From an uncultured Bacteroidota bacterium (GTDB taxonomy: Bacteria > Bacteroidota > Bacteroidia > 2-12-FULL-35-15), in assembly GCA_903919535.1 (NCBI GenBank), contig CAIXIP010000341.1:1-38650 (forward strand): DNA of 38,650 nt, written 5' to 3'. A program made the position numbers and the translations under genes. Below the pieces are notes generated by a model. The model worked only from the letters and a program-made list of their open reading frames with translations, was not told the DNA's origin and did no database searches. The first letter of the stretch is position 1; every line of letters begins with the position of its first letter. Shown piece after piece: positions 18,299 to 27,900 of this stretch.

Positions 18299-20299
18299 TT
18301 ATTTATTTGATGAAAAAGTTGAAATTGCGATAATCTGTATTTTTCTCTCTAATGCAGCAGCAGGACTGTAAACAGAGTTTTTTGTATCATAATAATCATC
18401 ACTAACATTCGGACGGGCTTTCAATTCACCAATATCCTCATTAAAAAAAGTGATGCTACCTTCATTTGGATTTGGGTTATCCACATATTTTACAAATACA
18501 CCATCTTGATATTCCATAAAATAATTTCGAAGGCTCGAAATTCTTCGTTTTGCAAGATTCACATTATAATCAGTTGAGGCTAATGGGCTACAATAGCCTT
18601 TCATTGTGATTGTTACTTTTTCGCTATCCTTTAATACTTTTAACAGCAATTGTGCAAACTTTTCAAGATCCTGCATACCTGCATCAACACTGTCGTCAAA
18701 AAGATTATCAATGTCGCTGTTGGCTCGTTCCAACTCTTTATCATTCGCACCTTTTGAATACTCTTTTTTATATATTTCGCGCATCACTGTATAATCTTCA
18801 TACGCCTTTTTATAATTTTTTGTGGTAGTAATTGCAAGTGTTTTTTTGTCGGGCTCATCATTATGAAAATATAAAGTAAGAGGCACCAACAACTTCATTT
18901 GAGTCACAAACACTTGTGTACTATCAACCTTTTTAGGTGGTTCGTTGATCTGCGGAATTTTAAACATATAAATATCATTACAGCAACTTTCTTTTTCTTC
19001 AAAGTATGAACCTATACGATTTGATGAAATAAACGCTTCCGTTTTTTTTGAGTTGATGCTAAAATATATATCGTTATAATTACTATTAATAGGTAATCCA
19101 AGATTTTGAGGTTCGCCTAATTCACTGTTTTTATATTCACTTTTAAAAATATCAAAACCTCCCAAGCCTTTGTGCCAGGTTGAACTAAAAAACAATTCCT
19201 GACAAGGTTTACAATAAAACGGAGTCACCTCATCTTCTATCGAATTCACTTTTTTGCCTGCATTTATAGGTTTTTCATACGTTCCATCTGAATTGATCTT
19301 GCTATGCCAGATATCCATTTTTCCAATTCCTCCCGGTCGGTCTGATGCAAAAAACAACACTTCCTGTTCACCTAAAAACCCTATTGCAGGTTGGGTATTT
19401 GTATATCCTTTCATATTTATTTCGGAAGGTAATTTTTGTAAGGATTCCCAATGTCCATTTTTAAAATCAGAAGAATATATCTCACATATAAAATCCTGGG
19501 TGTTTTTTTGTTCGCATCGTGTGATATACACTTTCGTGAAATCTGAATTAAAAGCTGTATTCGCATTGTGTATAGCTTCTCTGTTAAACAGAGTATCAAG
19601 TTCATTTGCCTTCTGCCATTTTACAGAATCCTGAATAGAAGTATAAATTTTATTGTAATTAACGTTGTGTTTTTTGTCTCTGTCTTTTCCATCACGCAAG
19701 GAAGAAAAATATAAAATGCTATCCATTTGAATTGGTGCATATTCTGACACTTTACTATTTACAGTACTATCCAGATGAATAATGTTAATGCTTTTATCCG
19801 GACTCGCTGTAAGCAATTGCGAATAGTCACAAGCAAGAACTTCCTGATTTGCTTTCAGAACAAAATAATCATTCTTTTTTTTCTTGTTTTTTTTAGCGTA
19901 TTTATCAAAAAGTTTTCTTGCCTCTTTATATTTTCCTTCCGTTTTTTTGATGCTAGCTAACCAAAATGTACATTCAGGAAACTGCTTTCCCTGAGCATCC
20001 ACTTTATTAACTTTACTATACCAATGATCAGCAATTGCATAATCATAATTTAAACGACTTGCATCAGCATATTTGTATTGGATGGTTATATCACTTGAAT
20101 CTTGCAATATCGCTTTGTTATAATAAATCGCAGCACTAAAAAAATCGTTATCAGCAACAGCTTTATCACCATCGGCTAAAAGTTTTTTAAGATTTTGTGA
20201 AACAAGAGAAGAGTTAAAAAGGAAGAAACAAGAGACAAAACACAAGACGAATCTTGTTTTCAGAATACATTTAATTTTAGCTTCCCTCTTAAAAATCAT
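18299..20299 (-). CDS. TPR / PD40 propeller / OmpA-like protein, PorE-like T9SS accessory
   Basis: The ATG at 20299-20297 (666 residues) is preferred over an upstream TTG inside the preceding gene; it sits 2 bases after the porP-like stop. A signal-type hydrophobic segment (FVLCFVSCFFLFNSSLVSQ) is followed by TPR-like helices (about 35-130), then PD40-like beta-propeller blades (LYFSSLRDG, VLFFASDRPGG, LFFSSTWHKGLGGFDIFKS). The C-terminal part is OmpA-like, with GYCSPLASTDYNVNLAKRR. In Porphyromonas, PorE has a comparable TPR-WD40-OmpA plan (plus a small extra domain not seen here), binds peptidoglycan and links PorP to the T9SS ring. The normal peptidoglycan-binding Asp in the GYTD position is replaced here (GYCS), while the Asn and Arg remain. 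Its partner is probably the adjacent PorP-like barrel. Confidence 0.85.
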   Translation of the reverse strand: MIFKREAKIKCILKTRFVLCFVSCFFLFNSSLVSQNLKKLLADGDKAVADNDFFSAAIYYNKAILQDSSDITIQYKYADASRLNYDYAIADHWYSKVNKVDAQGKQFPECTFWLASIKKTEGKYKEARKLFDKYAKKNKKKKNDYFVLKANQEVLACDYSQLLTASPDKSINIIHLDSTVNSKVSEYAPIQMDSILYFSSLRDGKDRDKKHNVNYNKIYTSIQDSVKWQKANELDTLFNREAIHNANTAFNSDFTKVYITRCEQKNTQDFICEIYSSDFKNGHWESLQKLPSEINMKGYTNTQPAIGFLGEQEVLFFASDRPGGIGKMDIWHSKINSDGTYEKPINAGKKVNSIEDEVTPFYCKPCQELFFSSTWHKGLGGFDIFKSEYKNSELGEPQNLGLPINSNYNDIYFSINSKKTEAFISSNRIGSYFEEKESCCNDIYMFKIPQINEPPKKVDSTQVFVTQMKLLVPLTLYFHNDEPDKKTLAITTTKNYKKAYEDYTVMREIYKKEYSKGANDKELERANSDIDNLFDDSVDAGMQDLEKFAQLLLKVLKDSEKVTITMKGYCSPLASTDYNVNLAKRRISSLRNYFMEYQDGVFVKYVDNPNPNEGSITFFNEDIGELKARPNVSDDYYDTKNSVYSPAAALERKIQIIAISTFSSNK

Positions 20300-20301
20300 A
20301 C

Positions 20302-21318
20302 TTACATATAAATTGGACAAACACGTTTTTTTGCAACAAACGGAGCAATTTTTTTGAATATATAAATTACTGAAATTTCAAAACCACCACGATGACTTGT
20401 TGCTGCGATGAGCTTTGAGGTATTTATATCATAACTTATACCTACGTTAAAATTGCGATAATCCATATTAGCCACAACAATAAAAGCATCTTTCAAACGA
20501 TAAAAGCCTCCTAAAGAAATTGCCGTTGGGATATCATTTACCGGCTTTAAATAATATTTGCCAAACAAACCAACAACTGTTTCATTAAACTTACCTTGAC
20601 GCTGATATAAAATTGTCGGAATAACATCTAATTGCTCAGCAACAGGGAATTCAGCCATTCCGCTATAGGTTGTTTTAATATCTAATTTAATGTCTCTGTT
20701 ATCAAAAAAGGATTGTTTCGGTCTGTTTAAATGGAAAGCAGAGAACCCGATATTTATTTGTGTTCTTCTATTTTTTCTCCACAGATAAGCTAATCCGGCA
20801 CCAAGATCAAAATAAGTAATACGTGTAGTATTAAAATTTTCTCCACTTCCTAAAGCAGCATTATAATGATCACCATTGTATTGATTATCGAATGTTAATG
20901 CATTCACATTAAAACTTTTTGTTGTAATACCGGGCTGAACACCTATAGATATAAAGTTTGTGGAATCGCTACTCAGTTTTTTTATATAGGAGGCTGTTGC
21001 AAAAACTTGCGTTGTGGTAAATTTCGAATCTCCTGCTTTGTCTGTATTTACAATCATTCCAAGTGCCGGAACATCGTTTTGTAATTTTGTTTTTAAACGC
21101 GTATCTGTTGACAACGAGAATGTTGAATAAGGAACAGGGATCACAGACCACTGTCTTCTATGATTCCCAACAAATCGCCAATCGCCATCAAATAAACCTG
21201 TTTGAGCGGGATTCAAATTTTGTGGAGAAGCATTGAATTGAGAAAAATGAATGTCCTGTGCAAAAGCAAAGCTTGAGCAGCACACAATTAAAATAAATAT
21301 GACCTTATATTTATTCAT
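20302..21318 (-). CDS. PorP/SprF family T9SS outer-membrane protein
   Basis: The ATG at 21318-21316 begins the signal peptide (MNKYKVIFILIVCCSSFAFA), giving 338 residues; an upstream alternative start would lie within the end of the preceding cargo gene. The mature N-terminus, QDIHFSQFNASPQNLNPA, then WRFVGNHRRQWSVI, is the classic PorP/SprF signature. The rest is barrel strands, for example GFYRLKDAFIVVANMDYRNF and GGFEISVIYIF. In Flavobacterium johnsoniae, SprF is needed to export the type B cargo SprB, and many type B cargo genes are followed by a PorP/SprF gene. Here it lies 5 bases after such a cargo gene, so it is probably the dedicated outer-membrane partner of one or both cargo proteins upstream. 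Confidence 0.94.
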   Translation of the reverse strand: MNKYKVIFILIVCCSSFAFAQDIHFSQFNASPQNLNPAQTGLFDGDWRFVGNHRRQWSVIPVPYSTFSLSTDTRLKTKLQNDVPALGMIVNTDKAGDSKFTTTQVFATASYIKKLSSDSTNFISIGVQPGITTKSFNVNALTFDNQYNGDHYNAALGSGENFNTTRITYFDLGAGLAYLWRKNRRTQINIGFSAFHLNRPKQSFFDNRDIKLDIKTTYSGMAEFPVAEQLDVIPTILYQRQGKFNETVVGLFGKYYLKPVNDIPTAISLGGFYRLKDAFIVVANMDYRNFNVGISYDINTSKLIAATSHRGGFEISVIYIFKKIAPFVAKKRVCPIYM

Positions 21319-21323
21319 TTTTC

Positions 21324-24300
21324 TTAACGTATTAATGTTACGTTGCCTTTCTTTTCTAATTCGTTTCCACTGTAACATTTTGCCTTCAAATACCACGCAA
21401 ATACAGCAGGGTCTACTTGCATTCCCTTAAATATTCCATCCCAACCTTTTGTTATATCTGTTGTTTCAAAAACCATTTCGCCCCAACGGTTGTAAACAGC
21501 AAAATACAATTCGGTTAATTCATTTCCTCTAACAAATAAAACATCATTTTGTCCATCACCATTGGGTGTAAATGTATTGGGCACAAACACATCCGCTGTA
21601 TTACATTTCATAGAAATAACATAAATTGTAACTGTTGCACTTACAACACAGCCAGCACTATTTGATATTGTAACTGTGTAAGTTGTAGTTGATTCAGGTG
21701 TTGCAATGGGGTTAAAAGAATTTGAATTACTCAATCCAACGGAAGGAGTCCATGTTACCTGTAAAGTGGTATCTGTAATTGCATGAATTGTTGTTGATTG
21801 CCCTTGATCAAGTGTATCATCGTCCACAGTTGCTGTCAACACCAATGTTGAAGGATTTATCACAAATACTGTTGTTGATAATGCTTGAACACAAGTATCA
21901 CCAAGCGAATTTACTGATGTAACAGTTACAGTATATGTAGTAGTTGAATCAGGTGTTGCAATAGGATTTGGAATATTTGGATTGCTTAATCCTGTTGGAG
22001 GACTCCAGCTATAAGAAAATCCGCCCGAAGCATTTAGTTGAGAACTGTTACCATTACAAATTGTTGAATTCGGATTTATCACGACTGGATTTGAACCAAC
22101 AAAATCAACTAACACAACAGCGGTATCTTTACAACCATGAATTGTTGAAGTAATTAATTGAACATTGTAAGTTCCGGTAGTGTCATACAAATGTGTTGGA
22201 TTTTGAACAATGGAAGAGTCTCCATCATCAAAATACCACAACCAAGAAACTGGCGCAACAGCAGACGAATCGAAGAATGCAGCTTGATTAGTACAAGGAG
22301 TTGTTACAACATTAAAATCAGCAGTGATTGAAGGATAAACTGTAACATACTGAAATGCAGTATCCCAAACATTACAACTTGCCGGATTATTCACAAACAA
22401 TTGCACAAGATATGTTCCTGGCAAAGGAAATGTTCTTATCGGATCAAAAACTGTTGATGTTGTATCTCCATTTCCAAAATTCCATAAATAATTTCCTCCT
22501 TGTGTGCTTTGGTTATCAAAATGGACTGTTAGAGGAGCACATCCATTATAATAATTTACGGTAAAATTTGCATCGGCAATTGCAACTTGAAAATCAAATT
22601 TGAATGTTCCATTATTACAATTACTTGCATGATTCACGTTTGTTCCCGTATTGGGCCATGAACCTGGAGTTACAGGAAAGTCATCGTTACCTCCGCAACC
22701 AGCACAAACTGACTGATAAATAATTCCTTTTTTATCGAAGCGACTTGTTCCTCCATCAACGTGCTCACGACTTGAGGCGCCACCAAAATAAGTAGCATAT
22801 AGTAATGAACTTGCATTTGTAGAAAGTACAAATAAATAAAAATTAAATCCATCGGTAGTAGGCTGAATTGCATTTGCTGTGAGCGGCATTCCAGTTGTTG
22901 GGAAACCCGAAATAATATTTCCTCCCCAACCTGAAACATAAATGTTTTCACAATAATCTACAAGAAAGGCTGAAGGTGAAATATTTGGTTGTCCGTTTCC
23001 ATTTCCAAAAACAGTAGAAAAAATTAATGTGTTAAGAGAGTCATTCATCTTAGTAATAAACTGTCCGCTATTCGGATTATTATAAACCCCAGCAGAAACA
23101 GGCATTACACCCTCTGTTTGTCCAACAACATATACATTATTATGTTTATCTAACTGTACAAAATAAGTTTGATCATAGCCTGTTGTACCCCAAAAAGTTG
23201 ATTGCAGAATTGCTGTACCATCCTTTTTTATTTTTGTGATATAGCCATCGGCTTTACCACCATTGTATATCGGTTTTAATACTCCAGCTGTTGTAGGGAA
23301 ATTAGAACTGCGAGTACCACCTGTGATGTATACATTTGCTGAATCATCCAGTGCTAATGCGTAACCCGCATCATTATCACTTCCACCTAAATATGTACTC
23401 CAAAGTAATTGTGTAAGATCGCTATTAAACTTAAAAGCCACAGCATCCTGCTCCCCGCCAAGAGTATTATCGAAACCATTAACAATCGGGAAATTAGATG
23501 AACGTGTGGAACTTGAAATGTATGCATTTCCAAACTGATCAACATTTATTTCACCACGATATTGATCTCCATAATTGTATTGTAATGAATCAGGAGGAAA
23601 TTCATATGAACTTATTGCTGGAATAAATATGCTATCGTTATTCACATTAACGCCATCATTCATACTGCCACCAATGTATGTTGAAGCCAACAGTGACGTG
23701 CCAGTAGAATTAAATTTTGCTACATAAATATCTGTCCCGTTGTCAAAAAAAGATCCGTTATAAATGAAATGTAAAAGTATTCCTCCATTAAAAGTTGCAT
23801 CATATGCATTAGGAGTTATCGGAAAATCGGAAGAGCCAGTTGCTCCGTAGGCAAATAAATTATTCTGCGCATCAACTACTAAACTGGTAACAATTTCGGT
23901 ACTTGTAGCGCCACCCAGATAAGTAGAATACTGTAAAAAAGTACCTGATGAATCGTATTTTGTAATAACAACATCTGTTCTGCCATAAGCTGTTGCGCCA
24001 TTAAATGAAACATCATACGCTCCAAGAGTAGTTGGAAACCCTATATCAAAACATGTTCCTCCTGAATACAAATTCCCTTGGGAATCGTATGTAGCGGTCA
24101 TTCCAAAGTTATCGGCCGTTGAACCTGACGAACAAGCAAAAACAAGAATTGGGTCAATTACTAATTCATAACCCTTATCATAACCCAACGGAAAATGAAA
24201 ACTTACAGTTGAATTTTTCAAAACAAATTCGCAAGGAACATTTACTCTTTTACCACCAATCCATTGGTAAGCAAAAGGTTGCTCTTCCATCATTTCGTTA

Positions 24301-24905
24301 ACACTTGTTTTTATTTTCAAAGCACCTTTTTCAAGCGAAAGATTATCTTGTCCTTCATAAAAAAGTTTTATTTCATCTGTGTTTCCTTGCGGTGCAACAA
24401 TAAAATTATATTTCACACTGTTCTGAAAACCGAGAATTTGCAGATCAATTTTCTCATAAATATTTTTATAATTTATTTCCTTGTAATTTTTTGCATTACC
24501 AACCCATTTACTTTTATCCTTTCCAAGATAATAGTTACAATAATCAGGTGAAATTTGTTTTGCAGAGGTTTCCACAGTCTTTTTTGAATCCAAAAATGTC
24601 ATCCGAAAAGCATGGGAACGAATTGGTTTCACATCTTTCTCCGTCAGGTTTTTTCCTTGATGACCATGGCTTTCGCGCAAGGTTTCTTTGTCATAAAAAT
24701 TATAGGTGAATGCATTTTTTTCCAAAAACAATGCTCCCCCATCAAGTTGAGCGCGATAAATTACTTTTTTATCCCATTGGTTTTTATTCTCTGTAAACTT
24801 AATGGAGTTTTGAGGCTGTGGAGTTTTAACACCTCCAGCAAAACTATTTGAAGCATAAACAAATAGAAAAATAAACAAGAAATATATTTTAACTAGTTGC
24901 TTCAT
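21324..24905 (-). CDS. Giant SBBP/PKD surface protein with type B T9SS (CHU_C) tail
   Basis: This 1193-residue protein has a signal peptide (MKQLVKIYFLFIFLFVYASN, then SFAG). An N-terminal conserved domain (about 30-250) opens with IKFTENKNQWDKKV. SBBP-type propeller repeats fill about 255-760 (STYLGGSDNDAGYALALDDS, VYITGGTRSSNFPT). Two PKD domains follow (LWNFGNGDTTS and LWYFDDGDSS), then two Ig-like modules with PTGLSN or PSVGLSN, and the type B sorting domain (about 1105-1193: VFVPNTFTPNGDGQND, YNRWGEMVFE, GWDGIFKG, basic end). It should be exported by T9SS and displayed as an adhesin or gliding-type surface protein. It is a paralog of the next gene upstream and overlaps nothing; a PorP-like gene starts 5 bases after it. 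Confidence 0.93.
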   Translation of the reverse strand: MKQLVKIYFLFIFLFVYASNSFAGGVKTPQPQNSIKFTENKNQWDKKVIYRAQLDGGALFLEKNAFTYNFYDKETLRESHGHQGKNLTEKDVKPIRSHAFRMTFLDSKKTVETSAKQISPDYCNYYLGKDKSKWVGNAKNYKEINYKNIYEKIDLQILGFQNSVKYNFIVAPQGNTDEIKLFYEGQDNLSLEKGALKIKTSVNEMMEEQPFAYQWIGGKRVNVPCEFVLKNSTVSFHFPLGYDKGYELVIDPILVFACSSGSTADNFGMTATYDSQGNLYSGGTCFDIGFPTTLGAYDVSFNGATAYGRTDVVITKYDSSGTFLQYSTYLGGATSTEIVTSLVVDAQNNLFAYGATGSSDFPITPNAYDATFNGGILLHFIYNGSFFDNGTDIYVAKFNSTGTSLLASTYIGGSMNDGVNVNNDSIFIPAISSYEFPPDSLQYNYGDQYRGEINVDQFGNAYISSSTRSSNFPIVNGFDNTLGGEQDAVAFKFNSDLTQLLWSTYLGGSDNDAGYALALDDSANVYITGGTRSSNFPTTAGVLKPIYNGGKADGYITKIKKDGTAILQSTFWGTTGYDQTYFVQLDKHNNVYVVGQTEGVMPVSAGVYNNPNSGQFITKMNDSLNTLIFSTVFGNGNGQPNISPSAFLVDYCENIYVSGWGGNIISGFPTTGMPLTANAIQPTTDGFNFYLFVLSTNASSLLYATYFGGASSREHVDGGTSRFDKKGIIYQSVCAGCGGNDDFPVTPGSWPNTGTNVNHASNCNNGTFKFDFQVAIADANFTVNYYNGCAPLTVHFDNQSTQGGNYLWNFGNGDTTSTVFDPIRTFPLPGTYLVQLFVNNPASCNVWDTAFQYVTVYPSITADFNVVTTPCTNQAAFFDSSAVAPVSWLWYFDDGDSSIVQNPTHLYDTTGTYNVQLITSTIHGCKDTAVVLVDFVGSNPVVINPNSTICNGNSSQLNASGGFSYSWSPPTGLSNPNIPNPIATPDSTTTYTVTVTSVNSLGDTCVQALSTTVFVINPSTLVLTATVDDDTLDQGQSTTIHAITDTTLQVTWTPSVGLSNSNSFNPIATPESTTTYTVTISNSAGCVVSATVTIYVISMKCNTADVFVPNTFTPNGDGQNDVLFVRGNELTELYFAVYNRWGEMVFETTDITKGWDGIFKGMQVDPAVFAWYLKAKCYSGNELEKKGNVTLIR

Positions 24906-24944
24906 CCGAAGGATTCGATATTAAATAAATTTTAATGCTATTAC

Positions 24945-24974
24945 CAAAAATAAGAAAATTTACAAGCACATCAA
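24945..24974 (-). promoter_or_regulatory. Promoter of the 1193-residue cargo gene (TTG-N19-TATTTTTG)
   Basis: On the minus strand a TTG (24974-24972) is followed after 19 bases by TATTTTTG (24952-24945), matching both Bacteroidota promoter boxes. It lies about 40 bases before the ATG at 24905, and its upstream box overlaps the stop codon of the preceding paralog. Confidence 0.6.
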
Positions 24975-27900
24975 CGTACAACTGTTACATGTCCAATTTT
25001 TGTTTTCAATTTATCTTGTGTGCATTTTGTTTTATAACTCAACTTCCATACATACACATCTTGTTCAACAGGATTGCCTTTGAAGGTTCCGTTCCATCCA
25101 TTGTTTTCTTTTTCCGATTCAAAAATTAATTCCCCCCAACGATTAAATATCGTCAAATGAAAATAAGTAATATCGATGCCTTTTCCTGTAAAATTATCAT
25201 TCAGTCCGTTTGCATTAGGAGTAAACGAATTGGGAAACCAAATAATACCGGCTCCTAAACCACCATCCAGTAATATTGTATCACTTAGGATACAATTATC
25301 TTTGTTCATTACTACCCAATAAGTACCTGGCTCTGTAACATCTATTGTTTGTGTTATTGCACCTGTTGACCAGATATAAGAAGCTCCAGCTTCACCCGCA
25401 TTAAGTGTGTATTTTTCTAAATCACAAAGCGTAGAACTCTTTTCCCAAGCAATTGGTAGGATAAGCTTAACTAGCGTTGTGTCATTTGTTTTGCATTGAG
25501 CATTCGCCACTACTACTGTATAAACACCTCCCGTAGAAACTGTAATTGATTGAGCTGTATCACCTGTTGACCATAAATAGGATATTGCAGGAGCTCCTGC
25601 ATCTAAAACAGCAGAATTATTTGGACAAAGAATTATACTTGGCGGAAGATTTACAATCGGATAGGAAACGAAATTTACATCCATCGTATCTTTTGATTGG
25701 CAAGCCCCTAAAGTTGTAGTTACAATATATTGCCCTGATGATAGAACATTGATGGATGATGAAGTGGCACCTGTTGACCATAGATAAGTTGCACCCGATA
25801 CAAAAACATTTAATGTTACATTTTGACCGGCACATAAAGTTGTATCGCTTCCTAATTTTGGTATGATGCGTTGAATAACTGTTGCGGTATCCGACACACT
25901 GCATTGCGCATTAAAAGCTGTTACATAAAACACTCCACCTGTGGATGCAAAAATACTTTGTGTGGTATCACCAGTAGACCATAAATAAGAAGTTGCAGGA
26001 GCACCTGCATCTAACAATACTGAATCATTTTGACAAATAATACTGCTCGAAGGTAAATTAACAATGGGATATGGAATGTAATTTATGGCAACAGTATCAA
26101 ACGTATGGCACGTTGCCAATGAAATTTTAACCCAATACTGTCCAGCCGATGATACAGTAATTGATGGAGTTGTAACACCTGTTGACCATAAATATGTAGC
26201 TCCCGAAACAAAAGCATTTAGTGTTACAAGTTGACCGGCACATAAGGTTGTATCGTTTCCTAATGGTGAAAATAAATTAAGTTGTTGAATGTTAATGGTG
26301 TCAGATGCCGTGCAATTTCCATTACTTATCTCAACCCAGAAATTGCCCACAGTATCTGCCGATATAGTTTGTGTTGTTGCACCAGTTGACCAATTATAAA
26401 TCGTTCCGGATGTTCCTGCATTCAATACTAAATTTGGTGTTTGACATAAAACAGTATCATTTCCGATATTTACATTAGGAAGCGGTGCCACAGTGATTGC
26501 CAGATGAGATGTGTCAGAAAAGAGGCATCCAGAAGAGTCGATGGCAATAAGTGTGACAATAAATGTTCCAGGTGCTGAATAGGTATGGCTTGGAGATGTC
26601 ACAGTGCTGTTTGATGATCCATCACCAAAATTCCATATATAATTATAGGCATTTGCACTCGCATTACTAAAGTTAATTGTTTCACCAAGACATATGGTAT
26701 CATTGGGAGATATTACAGCATTTGCATTCACACCTGCTGCCTGAAAATCAAATTTAAAAACACCCATATTGCAATTCCATGATTGATTTACATTTGTGGG
26801 ATTTGTGGCATCAATTATTGCGTGTGGCCACGAACCTGGAGTAACAGGAAAATCATCATTGCCAGGACAGCCAGCACAAACAGCCTGATATACAATTCCT
26901 TTTTTATCAAAACGACTTGTTCCTCCGTCAACATGCTCTCTACTTAATGGACCACCAAAATAAGTTCCATAAAGTAAAGAAGCGGCATTGGGAGTAAGCA
27001 CAAATAAATAAAAATTAAATCCATCTGTTGTTGGTTGCAAAGCATTACTTGTAAGCGGCATATTGCTAGTAGGAGTACCATTTAGTATATTTCCTCCCCA
27101 ACCACATACATAAATGTTTCCACAATTATCTACTAAAAAAGAAGAGGGAGAAATATTAACTTGTCCGCTACCATTCCCGAAAACAGTAGTAATCAGCTGG
27201 GAGGATAAATTATTATCCATTTTCCAAATAAACTGTTTACTGTTCGGATTTGAATATACACTTCCTATTATAGGCATCACTCCTTCGGATTGACCAATAA
27301 TATATACATCGTAATTATTATCCAGTTGAATTAAAAATGATTGATCATAAGAAGCGGTACCTATAAATGTTGATTTTAAAAATGCGGTACCATCATTCTT
27401 AATTTTTGTAACAAAACCGTCAGTAATACCTCCATGATAAACTGTGCTGATCGCTCCTGGAGTGACAGGGAAATTAATACTTGAGGTTCCTCCAGTAGTA
27501 TAAATATTTGACAAATTATCTAATGTGAGGGCATAGCAACCATCGTCAGCACTTCCACCAACATATGTACTCCACAAAAGTGAAGATAAACTAGGGTCCA
27601 TTTTAAACACCACGCCATCCATACCTCCCCCTGCTATTGGCTGCGGACAACCTGCTGTTGTTGGAAAATCAGATGAATAAGTACAACTAGCAATGTAGCA
27701 ATTACCTGCATTATCCACTTGAATTTCTCCACGGTAATAATCACCATAGTTATATACCAATGTGCTACTATTATTGGCACCATCATTATCACTACCACCG
27801 ATAAAAGAAGAGGCTAACAAAGTTGTCCCTGTGTTATTAAATTTTGCTACATATAAATCTGTTCCATTTGGATATTCTGTTCCATTTGAGGAAAACATTA

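Noticed and set aside
21319-21396. Longer N-terminus of the PorP-like protein starting at 21396
   Set aside because: It overlaps the coding end of the cargo gene and puts 26 charged residues before a normal signal peptide; the ATG at 21318 is better.
21968-24709. Several open frames antisense to the 1193-residue cargo gene
   Set aside because: They lack domain content, sit opposite a strongly supported gene and have low-complexity compositions expected from the reverse of repetitive coding DNA.
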